From assembly GCF_017051705.1 (NCBI RefSeq), contig NZ_JAFIDJ010000001.1, forward strand, positions 620,001-684,000: a stretch of DNA of 64,000 nucleotides, given 5' to 3'. Under the pieces are notes generated by a model. It saw only the letters and a list, made by a program, of their open reading frames with translations, was not told where the DNA came from and searched no databases. This document shows, piece after piece, positions 17,156-26,188 of this stretch. A program made the position numbers and the translations under genes. This DNA comes from Algoriphagus lutimaris (lineage in GTDB: Bacteria > Bacteroidota > Bacteroidia > Cytophagales > Cyclobacteriaceae). Every line of letters begins with the position of its first letter. Positions within the stretch are counted from its first letter, which is position 1.

Positions 17156-18169
17156 ATGATGGTCTGGATAAAAAGAATCGGAAAAGTAATTCTTACACTG
17201 CTTTTGGCATTGGTATTCTTTTTATTGCTTTTATATAGAAATGACATTTCACATGAGAAAGTGGATCAAAAATATGCTACCCCTCAATCTCATTTTATCA
17301 ATGTAAATGGTCAGAATGTCCATGTAAGAATAATGGGGGAGGGAGATCCTATACTTTTACTTCATGGAAGTTTTTCTTCTCTCCATACCTGGGAAAGTTG
17401 GCAGGAAGAATTAAGCCCATATTTTATGACCATTTCTCTTGATTTTCCTGGACATGGTTTGACAGGTCCTGATGAGTTACAGCGCTATTCGATTAAAGAT
17501 TATAGTCATCTTGCCTTGACCTTGGCAGAGAACTTAGGTCTAGATAAATTCCATGTGGCAGGTAATTCTATGGGAGGGGCTGTCGCCTTGCAAATGGCAT
17601 CTACAAGACCCGATAAAGTGTTGAGCTTGAATTTGATTGATGCCTCAGGCGCTCCAATGCCTTCTATCCGGAGTTTGAATGAGGAGGATGAAAGTCAAAG
17701 TCAAGGCTTGATTTTTAAGCTTACTTCCAACCCTATTTTTTCAAAACTATTATTAAAATGTACCCCAAAATTCCTCTTTGCCATGAATATGAAAGAGGTG
17801 TATTTTGATTCCGATAAAATCACCAGTGATAAAATAGATCGGTATTATGAATTGATGCTAAGAGATGGAAATAGACAGGCTACTTTGGATCGATTGTCCA
17901 TCCCTAGGGAATATGATTTTGACTTCGATGTAGTAAAAATGCCGACACTGATCATGTGGGGAAAAGAAGATAAATGGATCCCATTAAAACAAGCATACCT
18001 CATCGAAAATGCAATTCCTGGTTCCCATTTAGTAGTATTTGAGGAAGCGGGACATGTTCCAATGGAAGAATTACCGACCGAAACTGTCGCAGAATATCTA
18101 TCGTTTTTGGGGGTAGAAATTAGGAAGGACTACATTAAGGGTCCAAATTACTTAACCCATGCCTACTGA
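17156..18169 (+). CDS. membrane-anchored alpha/beta hydrolase
   Basis: A 337-residue alpha/beta hydrolase with one N-terminal transmembrane segment (residues 9-27), so probably anchored with the catalytic domain outside the cytoplasm. The oxyanion HG motif (LLLHGSF near residue 71), nucleophile elbow GNSMGG (near 139), acid Asp in the MWGKEDKWIP segment (near 268) and catalytic His in GHVP (near 299) make a complete triad. Resembles esterases or haloperoxidase-like hydrolases; the substrate is not predictable. It overlaps the start of rmuC by 11 bases. Two adjacent ATG codons allow either start. Confidence 0.88.
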   Translation: MMVWIKRIGKVILTLLLALVFFLLLLYRNDISHEKVDQKYATPQSHFINVNGQNVHVRIMGEGDPILLLHGSFSSLHTWESWQEELSPYFMTISLDFPGHGLTGPDELQRYSIKDYSHLALTLAENLGLDKFHVAGNSMGGAVALQMASTRPDKVLSLNLIDASGAPMPSIRSLNEEDESQSQGLIFKLTSNPIFSKLLLKCTPKFLFAMNMKEVYFDSDKITSDKIDRYYELMLRDGNRQATLDRLSIPREYDFDFDVVKMPTLIMWGKEDKWIPLKQAYLIENAIPGSHLVVFEEAGHVPMEELPTETVAEYLSFLGVEIRKDYIKGPNYLTHAY

Positions 18170-19403
18170 ATCTTTGTTGATCATTGTACTTGTTGCCCAA
18201 GTAATCATCCTTTTTCTGATTTTTTATAGAAGGAACGACTCCTCTCAAAAGGAACTGTTGCAATCTGAACTCCAACGGATTAGTAGGGAGGTGGAGTTGG
18301 CACTGATTCAATCCAGAAAAGAGGCCAATGAAAATCTAACTTCTCAATTTCGGTTGGTTTTTGACAATCAACGTGCCACATCAAGGGATCAAAATGAAGC
18401 GTTAAAAGCCTTTGGTGAGGTTTTTAGAAGGAATGTTCAAGAGTTTAATTCCCTACAAAAAGAAAAGTTTGAAGATCTCAACCGAAGGCAAGATGAATTG
18501 ATGAAAACGACCGAACTTCGGCTTGAAAAAATCAGAGAAACAGTAGATGAGAAGCTTCAAAAGACCTTGGAAACCAGATTGGGGCAATCATTTGAAATGG
18601 TAAGTAAACAACTTCAGTCCGTACAAAAAGGCTTAGGGGAGATGCAGAGCTTAGCTAATGGGGTAGGTGATCTTAAAAGGGTACTGAGTAATGTGAAAAG
18701 CAGGGGTGTTTTAGGAGAATACCAACTTCAGGCCATTTTGGATAATGTATTGACTCCGGATCAGTATATCTTGAATGCTGCCATTGGACAAACTGGAAGA
18801 GAGCGGGTTGAGTTTGCAGTGAAAATGCCTGGAAATGAATCTCAAGTGCTATTACCTGTCGATTCAAAATTTCCACAGGAATCTTATTTGAGGTTAGTAG
18901 ATGCGTATGATTTAGTCGATAAGTCAGCTATTGATTTTGCTAGAGCGGAATTGATTAAAGCTGTCAAAAAAGCTGCTTCAGATATCAGAAACAAGTACAT
19001 CCAGGTTCCACATACCACAGACTTTGCTATTCTATTTTTACCGGTCGAAAGTTTGTATGCTGAAATATTGAGAGAGCCGGGTTTATCCCAGCAGATTCAG
19101 CAGGAATATAAAGTGTTAATTACTGGACCGACTACGTTGTCAGCGATCTTAAATAGTCTACAGATGGGGTTCAGAACCTTGGCGATTCAAAAGAGGAGTT
19201 CTGAGGTTTGGCAAGTTCTTGGAGCTATTAAGACAGAATTCGGGAAATTTGGTGAGTTGATAGAAAAAACCCAAAAGAAATTAGGAGAGGCAAATTCTGA
19301 ACTCGATAAATTGGTAGGGGCTCGTACGCGGGCAATTCAAAGGAAATTGAAAGATGTGGAGGAACTACCAGAAATTGAAAGCTCAAAATTATTGGATGAG
19401 TGA
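18159..19403 (+). CDS. rmuC: DNA recombination protein RmuC
   Basis: A 414-residue protein: an N-terminal membrane anchor (residues 5-22), a long charged coiled coil (about 27-175) and a nuclease-like RmuC domain (about 180-370), with conserved SNVKSRGVLGE, VLLPVDSKFP and a FLPVESLYAE segment. RmuC limits recombination at inverted repeats in Escherichia coli. The ATG at 18159 lies inside the previous gene (11-base overlap), indicating coupling to the alpha/beta hydrolase, although no functional link is known. Confidence 0.95.
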   Translation: MPTESLLIIVLVAQVIILFLIFYRRNDSSQKELLQSELQRISREVELALIQSRKEANENLTSQFRLVFDNQRATSRDQNEALKAFGEVFRRNVQEFNSLQKEKFEDLNRRQDELMKTTELRLEKIRETVDEKLQKTLETRLGQSFEMVSKQLQSVQKGLGEMQSLANGVGDLKRVLSNVKSRGVLGEYQLQAILDNVLTPDQYILNAAIGQTGRERVEFAVKMPGNESQVLLPVDSKFPQESYLRLVDAYDLVDKSAIDFARAELIKAVKKAASDIRNKYIQVPHTTDFAILFLPVESLYAEILREPGLSQQIQQEYKVLITGPTTLSAILNSLQMGFRTLAIQKRSSEVWQVLGAIKTEFGKFGELIEKTQKKLGEANSELDKLVGARTRAIQRKLKDVEELPEIESSKLLDE

Positions 19404-19512
19404 AACCAAAAAACTGAATTTTTAGAGAAAAAAGTAGGAATATATTGAACAGAAAAGATCATATTAACTACTTTGAAACTTGAATTGCAAAAGATTTAGG
19501 ATATATGGCTGA

Positions 19513-19539
19513 TTGCCATGTAGAAAGGTGTTAATTTTG
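19513..19539 (+). promoter_or_regulatory. promoter-like element for trkA-trkH
   Basis: TAATTTTG at 19532-19539 fits the -7 consensus TAnnTTTG exactly; a TTG at 19513-19515 lies 16 bases upstream, slightly closer than usual. Initiation near 19545 would leave a leader of about 24 bases. Confidence 0.42.
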
Positions 19540-19568
19540 CAGCTGTTTAAATCACTCGAATTACCTCT

Positions 19569-20915
19569 ATGGCGATGAATATCGTGATTGCAGGCGCAGG
19601 AGATATGGGATATCACTTGGCTGAGCAATTAAGTTATGATAATAAGGATATTACACTGATTGATACGGATCGGGAAGTACTGGAATATGTGGCATCGAAG
19701 TTGGATGTATTGACAGTACAGGGAGATTCTACCTCTTTTGAAGTCCTTCAACAAGCGAATGTGGAGCGGGCGAATATGGTTTTGTGCGTGACTACTTCCG
19801 AAAAGACAAACATTGTCACAGCAGTATTGGCGAAGCAGCTTGGAGCCAAAAGAGTAATGGCCAGAGTGAGAAACCACTCCTATTTAAATCCTGAGAACGT
19901 AAATTATTTCAATAATCTAGGAATTGATAATTTGATTTCTCCTACCATGCTTTGCAGCAGGGAAATCTTCAATATGATCGAGAATTCCAGCTTTACGGAA
20001 GTCTTTGACTTTGGTGGAGGTAAATTGAATATTGTTGGGATCACCTTGGATCAATCTAATCCCTTGGTAAACCAAAGGATCATGGATACCAAGACGAACC
20101 CAATCTTTGAGGATATCCGAATTATCGCCATCCTTCGAGATCAAAAAACGATCATTCCAAGAGGTAGTACCATCATCCGAAACAATGATCATGTGTTCTT
20201 TATTTCCAATAAAAAGAATACTGAAAGCATCATGGAAGTATTAGGCCAAAAGAAGGTTACCATCAAGAATGTGATGATTATTGGGGGAGACGATATGGCC
20301 TTGACCACCGCATTGCGATTGGAAGACCACTTTAGAGTGACCTTGGTAAATAAGGATAAGGAGAGATGTAAATGGTTGGCAGAGAATCTTAGCAATACTC
20401 TAGTCATCAATGGGGATTATAAAAACATTGAATTGTTAGTTGAGGAAGGCTTGGAGCAAATGGATGCATTTTTGGCATTGACAGAGTCTTCTGAAACCAA
20501 TATCATTACCTCTCTGACTGCCAAAAATCATGGGGTGTATAAAACCATCGCCCATGTAGATACCCGTGAATACATTCATATTTCTCATAGTATCGGAGTG
20601 GATTCTTTGATCAACAAAAAGTTGGTTGCGGCAAATGAAATATCAAGGTATTTGAAGAAAGGAACTGTGGATGCAGTGTCTGGGATCTATGGGGTAGATG
20701 CAGAGTTTATCCAGTATTCGGTTTGTAAAACCAATCGACTTGTAAAAAAGCCGTTAAGAGAACTTCATTTTCCAGATTCTGCAATCGTAGCTGGAGTAAT
20801 TAGAGGGGATAAAGTATTTATTCCGGATGGAGACTTTTTACTTCAAATGGATGATAAAGCGATCGTTTTGGCCCTTCCTGAAGCAAAACTTCCTCTCGAA
20901 AAACTTTTTCATTAA
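19569..20915 (+). CDS. trkA: Trk potassium uptake regulatory subunit TrkA
   Basis: A 448-residue cytosolic RCK protein that gates TrkH by binding NAD(H) and ATP/ADP. Two TrkA_N/TrkA_C repeats are present. The first nucleotide fold has an intact GAGDMG (residues 9-14), with an acidic Asp at the end of the second strand (TLIDTD). In the second fold the glycine motif is altered (IIGGDDMA near 238), so dinucleotide binding there may be weakened. The trkH gene follows after two bases. A start at Met3 is also possible. Confidence 0.95.
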   Translation: MAMNIVIAGAGDMGYHLAEQLSYDNKDITLIDTDREVLEYVASKLDVLTVQGDSTSFEVLQQANVERANMVLCVTTSEKTNIVTAVLAKQLGAKRVMARVRNHSYLNPENVNYFNNLGIDNLISPTMLCSREIFNMIENSSFTEVFDFGGGKLNIVGITLDQSNPLVNQRIMDTKTNPIFEDIRIIAILRDQKTIIPRGSTIIRNNDHVFFISNKKNTESIMEVLGQKKVTIKNVMIIGGDDMALTTALRLEDHFRVTLVNKDKERCKWLAENLSNTLVINGDYKNIELLVEEGLEQMDAFLALTESSETNIITSLTAKNHGVYKTIAHVDTREYIHISHSIGVDSLINKKLVAANEISRYLKKGTVDAVSGIYGVDAEFIQYSVCKTNRLVKKPLRELHFPDSAIVAGVIRGDKVFIPDGDFLLQMDDKAIVLALPEAKLPLEKLFH

Positions 20916-20917
20916 CT

Positions 20918-22366
20918 ATGATTCACTTTAAAGAGATCGCCAAAATCATGGGAGCCCTCTTGGTGCTTATTTCACTGTTGATGCTTCCTGGAGTTGGTTT
21001 TTCGTTGCACTTTAATGAAGATCCCTGGCCGGTTTTAAGTTCTGTGGTGATTACCATGGTCATCGGAGGGATTCTGTTTTTTTCCTTCTCTAAACAAGAT
21101 CAAAATATCAGGAAGCGGGAAGGTTATTTAATTGTTTCTTTGAGTTGGATTTTTATGGCGGGATTTGGAATGCTTCCATTTATTCTCAGTCATGAAATTT
21201 ACTCTTTTTCGGATGCTCTATTTGAAACTACTTCTGGAATCACCACCACAGGAGCTTCCATACTGAATGACATTGAGGCTATGCCCAAAGGACTTTTGTT
21301 TTGGCGAAGCATGCTTCAATGGATAGGAGGTTTAGGGATTATCGTGTTGACTGTCGCGATCTTTCCTTTATTGGGTATTGGTGGAATTGAATTATTTGTC
21401 GCAGAATCACCTGGGCCTACTTCTGATAAGGTACATCCAAGAATCTCAGAAACTGCCAAGCGATTATGGTATGTATATGTAGGTTTGACGGTCGCTGCTA
21501 CCTTGTTGTACTGGGTAGGGGGGATGACTTTCTATGATGCTATAAATCATGCTTTAACTACTCTGGCAACAGGTGGTTTCTCTACTAAGAATGCAAGTAT
21601 GGCCTACTATGATTCTGCATTTATCCAATATACTGCTATCTTCTTTATGTTTTTGGCGGGTACTAACTTTACGGTTATTTATTTCGGATTAGTTGGAAAG
21701 TTTAAAAGAGTGCTTAAAAGTGATGAGTTTAAGGCCTATGCTTTTATTGTATTTGCTACCTCTGTGGTTTTATTTTTCCCAATATTTACGAAAATTGGAT
21801 CGGATGCTGAGTTAGCATTTCGTAAATCTGCTTTTCAGGTAGTATCGCTCATTACTACCACCGGTTTTGTGTCAGATGATTATACCCAGTATGGTCAAGG
21901 AATGACATTCATTTGTTTTATATTATTATTCGTAGGTGGATCTGCTGGTTCAACCGCAGGTGGAATCAAATTCGTGAGGCACCTTACCTTTTTCAAAAAC
22001 TCTTATTTAGAATTTAAAAGATTGGTTCACCCTAGGGCCATCGTACCTCTGATTATTAATGGAGATCGAGTTACTGGTAGAATTGTAACTCATATTATGA
22101 ACTTCCTTTTGTTGTACCTGTTGATCTTTGTATTTGGAGCATTTGTCCTATCCATTATGGGATACGATCTAGAGACTTCATTAGGAGCAACAGCCACTTG
22201 TTTGGGGAATGTTGGACCAGCTATTGGTAAAGTAGGGCCAGTTGATAATTTCTCATTCTTCAGCCCAACTGCGAAGATTTTTCTTTCCTTTATTATGTTG
22301 CTGGGAAGATTGGAGTTATTTACGATTCTGATTCTTTTTACTCCATTCTTCTGGAGAGCAAATTAA
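20918..22366 (+). CDS. trkH: Trk potassium transporter membrane subunit TrkH
   Basis: A 482-residue membrane protein, the ion-conducting partner of TrkA. The four selectivity-filter loops can be read as TTSGITTTGAS (near residue 108), TTLATGGFST (near 217), TTTGFVS (near 312) and CLGNVGPAIG (near 427). Length and helix count fit TrkH/KtrB. The gene starts two bases after trkA, so they form one operon. Its stop overlaps the stop of the convergent helicase gene by four bases; no terminator hairpin was found there. Confidence 0.95.
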   Translation: MIHFKEIAKIMGALLVLISLLMLPGVGFSLHFNEDPWPVLSSVVITMVIGGILFFSFSKQDQNIRKREGYLIVSLSWIFMAGFGMLPFILSHEIYSFSDALFETTSGITTTGASILNDIEAMPKGLLFWRSMLQWIGGLGIIVLTVAIFPLLGIGGIELFVAESPGPTSDKVHPRISETAKRLWYVYVGLTVAATLLYWVGGMTFYDAINHALTTLATGGFSTKNASMAYYDSAFIQYTAIFFMFLAGTNFTVIYFGLVGKFKRVLKSDEFKAYAFIVFATSVVLFFPIFTKIGSDAELAFRKSAFQVVSLITTTGFVSDDYTQYGQGMTFICFILLFVGGSAGSTAGGIKFVRHLTFFKNSYLEFKRLVHPRAIVPLIINGDRVTGRIVTHIMNFLLLYLLIFVFGAFVLSIMGYDLETSLGATATCLGNVGPAIGKVGPVDNFSFFSPTAKIFLSFIMLLGRLELFTILILFTPFFWRAN

Positions 22367-24822
22367 TCTTGAATTTCAAATTGTGACTGGATTTTGACGA
22401 TTCTATCTTCTATAGATTCGGAGGATATGGAAGTTCGACTCAAACGGTCCACCATGATGGGAAATGAAAATGGGGTGAATTGAACAGGGGTTTTAAGAAT
22501 AATTTGTTGGGCATTTATTTTATTCAATGCCTTGATCATCTTTTCCTGATCCATTTGTTGATTGATGGCTTCAGCATGCGCTTGTTTGAGCAATAAATTG
22601 TCCGGATCATAGGATTCAAATACTTGAAAAAGCAAACTAGAATTCGCTTGAATATGCTTAAAAGTGGTGGGTTTTCCGGGATAGCCCTGGAATACCAAAC
22701 CTGCAATACTTGCAATTTCCCTGAATTTTCTTCGGCTCATTTCACTTTCATTGACGCAATGACGAATATCTTCCTGGAAGTTATCTAGGGTAAATAAATC
22801 TTCCTCTAAAAGCTCCTCAATTTGAATAGGGCGATCTGATAAAAGTTCAAACCCATAATCATTCATGGCAATGCTGAACGTAACTGGCTGACTGATACTG
22901 ATCCGGTAAGCAATTAGCGCACTCATTAATTCATGAATCATCCTTCCTTCAAAAGGATAGAAGAATAAGTGGAAACCTTCTTTGCTTTGATGAGATTCAA
23001 TTAAGAATGTGTCTCTATCCGGTACAATGGATAGTTTATTTTGTAAATCCAGAATTGGCAACACTCTCACTATCTCCTCAGAAATGTAATTTTCTTGGTT
23101 GTAATACTCGAGGATTTCCCTGATTTTATCTGAAAGCTTGGAGGAGAGGGACATTCTAGCTCCCATCCAAGAGACTACATTTTTGGTCTTTTTTTCGGAA
23201 ACTTTTACTGTGGCAGTAAGCCCTTTAACTTGAAGGAGTTCCAAACTTCTGCCTGCAAAGAAGAAGCGATCCCCGATTTTCATCTTTGAAATGAAGAACT
23301 CTTCCACGCTTCCTAAATACGCTCCGTTTTTAAACTTCACTTTGAGCATCACTTCCGAAACAATCGTACCCATGGATAGTCGATGCTTCATAGCGATTCG
23401 TTTACTTTTCACCCGGTAAAGCCCATCTTCATCCAGGCTGACTTTGAGGAAGTCCTCATAGCTTCCCAAGGATGCTCCTCCTTTGGTAATGAAGTCCATC
23501 ACCCAGTTCATTTCTGCTTCTGTAAGGTTTTCAAAGGACTTGGTCTGTTTGACCACCAGAAAAATTTCTTCAGGGTTTAGACCTTCACCAACAGCGAGCG
23601 TAACTAAAAACTGAATCAGTACATCATAGGGGAGTTCTGGTGGAAATTGAGATTCCATCTCATTGTTTTCAATGGCATCTCGAAGTGCTGAACACTCAAT
23701 TAATTCTAATGCATTGGTAGGAACAAAGAAGATTTCAGAAGGCAATCCTGGTTGATGACCCGCTCTCCCTGCTCTTTGAATAAATCGAGAAACTCCTTTA
23801 GGGCTTCCCACTTGGATTACTCGGTCTACTGGTCTAAAATCAACGCCTAAATCCAGACTGGAGGTACAAACCACTAATTTTAACCTTCCTTCATGTAAGG
23901 ATTCCTCTACCCATGATCTCACTGACATATCCAAAGATCCATGGTGCATGGCGATCCAACCTGCCCAATCGGGTCTTGCTTCCAATATCTTTTGATACCA
24001 GATTTCTGTTTGAGAACGGGTATTGGTAAAAAGCAATACAGTTTTACCTGCTTCAATAATAGGAATGACTTTTTCAAGCATCCGAATTCCTAAATGTCCT
24101 GACCAGGGGTATTTTTCAATTTCTTCAGGAAATACTGGATGTACCAAGATCTCTTTTCCAATATTGGCTTTTACAATATGGGGAGGAGATTGGTTCCCCA
24201 ATAAAGCTCCAGCAGCTTCCTTTAAATTTCCAATGGTAGCAGAAACAGCCCATCTTCTAAAAGTAGAAGGACAAATGGATTGAATGTACTCTAATGCCAG
24301 CTGAACCTGAACCCCGCGTTTATTACCGACTAATTCATGCCATTCATCTACTACGATGGCATTTACAGTTTGGAATAACTTTTTATGGTCTTTCTGGGAG
24401 ATCAACACATGTAGTGTTTCAGGGGTAGTAATCAGACATTCTGGAGGTCTTCTTTTTAAAGCTGCTCGGGTTTTTGCATCCGTGTCTCCATTTCTTACAG
24501 CAATTTTCCAAGGTAGCCCGATTACATCACAGACTTCCTGCATGGCCAATTGAATGTCTTTGGATAAAGCTCTTAGTGGGGTTACCCAAATAATTTGTAT
24601 TCCATTGTTCTTGGGCTTTTTCCAAGTACCTGGATGTTGCTGGATATATTCCAAAATTGCGGGAAACCACAAGGCGAATGTCTTCCCCGAACCGGTAGGG
24701 GCATTCAATAACCCAGATTTGCCATCCAAAAAATCATTCCAAGTTTCAATCTGAAAGGGAAAGGGCTTCCAACCTTTGGTCTGAAAGTAATCAAATGCGA
24801 TTTGTAGCCTATTTTCTTTCAT
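22363..24822 (-). CDS. Lhr-like, ligase-associated type DEXH helicase
   Basis: An 819-residue superfamily 2 helicase. I chose the ATG at 24822 because family members begin shortly before the Q-motif-like FPFQIETW; an in-frame ATG at 24888 would add 22 unlike residues. Walker A is APTGSGKT, Walker B DEWH, motif III SATIGN, and motif VI IQRAGRAGHQPG. The C-terminal half matches the winged-helix/beta-barrel part of Lhr-type proteins. The family is usually encoded with an ATP-dependent DNA ligase, an exonuclease and a phosphoesterase in a DNA-damage cluster; none of these is next to it here. Confidence 0.88.
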   Translation of the reverse strand: MKENRLQIAFDYFQTKGWKPFPFQIETWNDFLDGKSGLLNAPTGSGKTFALWFPAILEYIQQHPGTWKKPKNNGIQIIWVTPLRALSKDIQLAMQEVCDVIGLPWKIAVRNGDTDAKTRAALKRRPPECLITTPETLHVLISQKDHKKLFQTVNAIVVDEWHELVGNKRGVQVQLALEYIQSICPSTFRRWAVSATIGNLKEAAGALLGNQSPPHIVKANIGKEILVHPVFPEEIEKYPWSGHLGIRMLEKVIPIIEAGKTVLLFTNTRSQTEIWYQKILEARPDWAGWIAMHHGSLDMSVRSWVEESLHEGRLKLVVCTSSLDLGVDFRPVDRVIQVGSPKGVSRFIQRAGRAGHQPGLPSEIFFVPTNALELIECSALRDAIENNEMESQFPPELPYDVLIQFLVTLAVGEGLNPEEIFLVVKQTKSFENLTEAEMNWVMDFITKGGASLGSYEDFLKVSLDEDGLYRVKSKRIAMKHRLSMGTIVSEVMLKVKFKNGAYLGSVEEFFISKMKIGDRFFFAGRSLELLQVKGLTATVKVSEKKTKNVVSWMGARMSLSSKLSDKIREILEYYNQENYISEEIVRVLPILDLQNKLSIVPDRDTFLIESHQSKEGFHLFFYPFEGRMIHELMSALIAYRISISQPVTFSIAMNDYGFELLSDRPIQIEELLEEDLFTLDNFQEDIRHCVNESEMSRRKFREIASIAGLVFQGYPGKPTTFKHIQANSSLLFQVFESYDPDNLLLKQAHAEAINQQMDQEKMIKALNKINAQQIILKTPVQFTPFSFPIMVDRLSRTSISSESIEDRIVKIQSQFEIQD

Positions 24823-25013
24823 GAATTTTACTTTTGAAAAAGTATTGCAACCGTGAAAATGTGAGATTTCTTCGATGAAACCCATCAATCGAAGGGAATT
24901 GTCAATTTTTATTTTGGTAGCTAAGACTACTGATTCCTACGATTAATTGTTTGGGTTTGACGTTGTATACTGATTCGAAATGTTTCACTTTTGAGTTTAG
25001 AGAACATATGAGG

Positions 25014-25030
25014 AGTGAAAACGTTTCACT
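25014..25030. promoter_or_regulatory. 17-base dyad before the 25049 lipoprotein gene
   Basis: AGTGAAA and TTTCACT flank ACG. The core AAACGTTT is also palindromic and resembles LacI-family operators. A further half-site GTTTCACT lies at 24982-24989. The dyad ends 18 bases before the ATG, so it could act as an operator. Confidence 0.4.
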
Positions 25031-25048
25031 GGAGAACGAATATTATCT

Positions 25049-25513
25049 ATGAGGATCTTAGTTTTAGCATTTGTTATTGGAGTTTTGTTTGTTGGATGCA
25101 CAGAAGTAGAAAGACCTTCTCGATATGTGAGATCCACAATTTATGAGTTGCAGCAGGCAAGTGATTATGAATATACTGGAGAATTAGAGGTAGGAGAGTT
25201 GCCTACTGGAGAATTGGAATTAGTAATCACCCTAAAAGGAGCGAAAGGTAGCACAGCAGTCACATATCCTGCTCATTTGCATTACGGTCCTTATGGAACT
25301 CCAGACGCTCCAATGGCCGCGATGTTGAGTCCAATTTATGCCAGTTCCTTGGTAGGAGCAACGATTTTATCTGAACTTTCAAATGGAAATGTGATCAACT
25401 ACGAAAGTTTCCTGACTTTTAATGGACATGTGAAAGTACACCTTGCCAGTGAAGGACCTGACTATGAAGTGATTTTAGTGGCAGGGGATGTAGGTGCCAA
25501 TTATCAACAATAA
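25049..25513 (+). CDS. small lipoprotein, possibly CHRD-like
   Basis: A 154-residue predicted lipoprotein: a short hydrophobic signal (residues 3-16) followed by the lipobox-like VGC, so Cys17 is probably acylated. The mature part is beta-rich with a YPAHLHYGPYGTPDAP segment near residue 75 that recalls CHRD domains, where a His-containing Gly/Pro loop is conserved. That assignment is tentative. It stands alone, preceded by a possible operator and followed by a strong terminator shared with the facing lipoprotein gene. Confidence 0.75.
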   Translation: MRILVLAFVIGVLFVGCTEVERPSRYVRSTIYELQQASDYEYTGELEVGELPTGELELVITLKGAKGSTAVTYPAHLHYGPYGTPDAPMAAMLSPIYASSLVGATILSELSNGNVINYESFLTFNGHVKVHLASEGPDYEVILVAGDVGANYQQ

Positions 25514-25535
25514 AAAATATCTTTGGATACAAAAC

Positions 25536-25563
25536 AAAAAAGCAGCTGTTAAGCTGCTTTTTT
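25536..25563. terminator. bidirectional terminator
   Basis: A 12-bp perfect stem AAAAAAGCAGCT / AGCTGCTTTTTT with a GTTA loop, lying between two convergent lipoprotein genes, with T-tracts on both strands. Confidence 0.87.
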
Positions 25564-25577
25564 GTTTCAAGTCTTGA

Positions 25578-26174
25578 TTAATTTAAGACCAAAGGGAAAG
25601 TTAGATCCAAATCTGTTTCACCTCCTGCCTGTGTGAAATTTTCAAAATTAGGATTATCCGCTCCAGGAAAATTCTTGTCCAAATCATGTCTTAATATTAT
25701 TCGCATGTTGGCATTGTTGAATCCTGGGAATTCAGCCACTTCCACTTGCCCTTTAAGTCCAATGATCTCTCCATTTAAGTCATCGTAAGTGTAGGTTAAT
25801 ACAGGAGAACCTACAAATGCAGTTCCTAGGAAATAAAATTGATGTTCATCAGACTCTTCCTGAACTTCTTCAGTGATATCTTCATCTGCAATGGAATTGT
25901 AAAGGAAGATTTCCATCTGATAGGATTTTCCTTTCACTAATTCCACTGTCTCAATGGTAGGATCACCTAATTCCACTCCCTGAGGATCTGATGCGACAAA
26001 TTCAAAAGGGGTTCCAATGGCATTGCCAGATGCATCCACCTCTGTAAATCTCAAAGTTACGTCTGTGATTAATTCTTCGTCATTTTCAGGAACTGGATCT
26101 TCACTTTTACAAGAAGCAAGAGCCAAAGAAACCATCATTGCAATTAGTAGAGTAGGTTTTTTCAAGTAATTCAT
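25578..26174 (-). CDS. lipoprotein partner of the TonB-dependent receptor
   Basis: A 198-residue protein with a lipoprotein signal (residues 5-22, LALASC, Cys22). The mature protein is acidic and beta-rich, with an Asp/Glu/His-rich loop (EESDEHQF near residue 110). I do not know a named family with certainty, but small lipoproteins of this kind are often encoded after receptors. It starts 14 bases after the receptor stop, so the pair form an operon, and it probably presents or captures the ligand at the outer membrane. The acidic loop would suit a metal ligand; that is inference. Confidence 0.78.
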   Translation of the reverse strand: MNYLKKPTLLIAMMVSLALASCKSEDPVPENDEELITDVTLRFTEVDASGNAIGTPFEFVASDPQGVELGDPTIETVELVKGKSYQMEIFLYNSIADEDITEEVQEESDEHQFYFLGTAFVGSPVLTYTYDDLNGEIIGLKGQVEVAEFPGFNNANMRIILRHDLDKNFPGADNPNFENFTQAGGETDLDLTFPLVLN

Positions 26175-26188
26175 ACGTTGGTTAAAGT

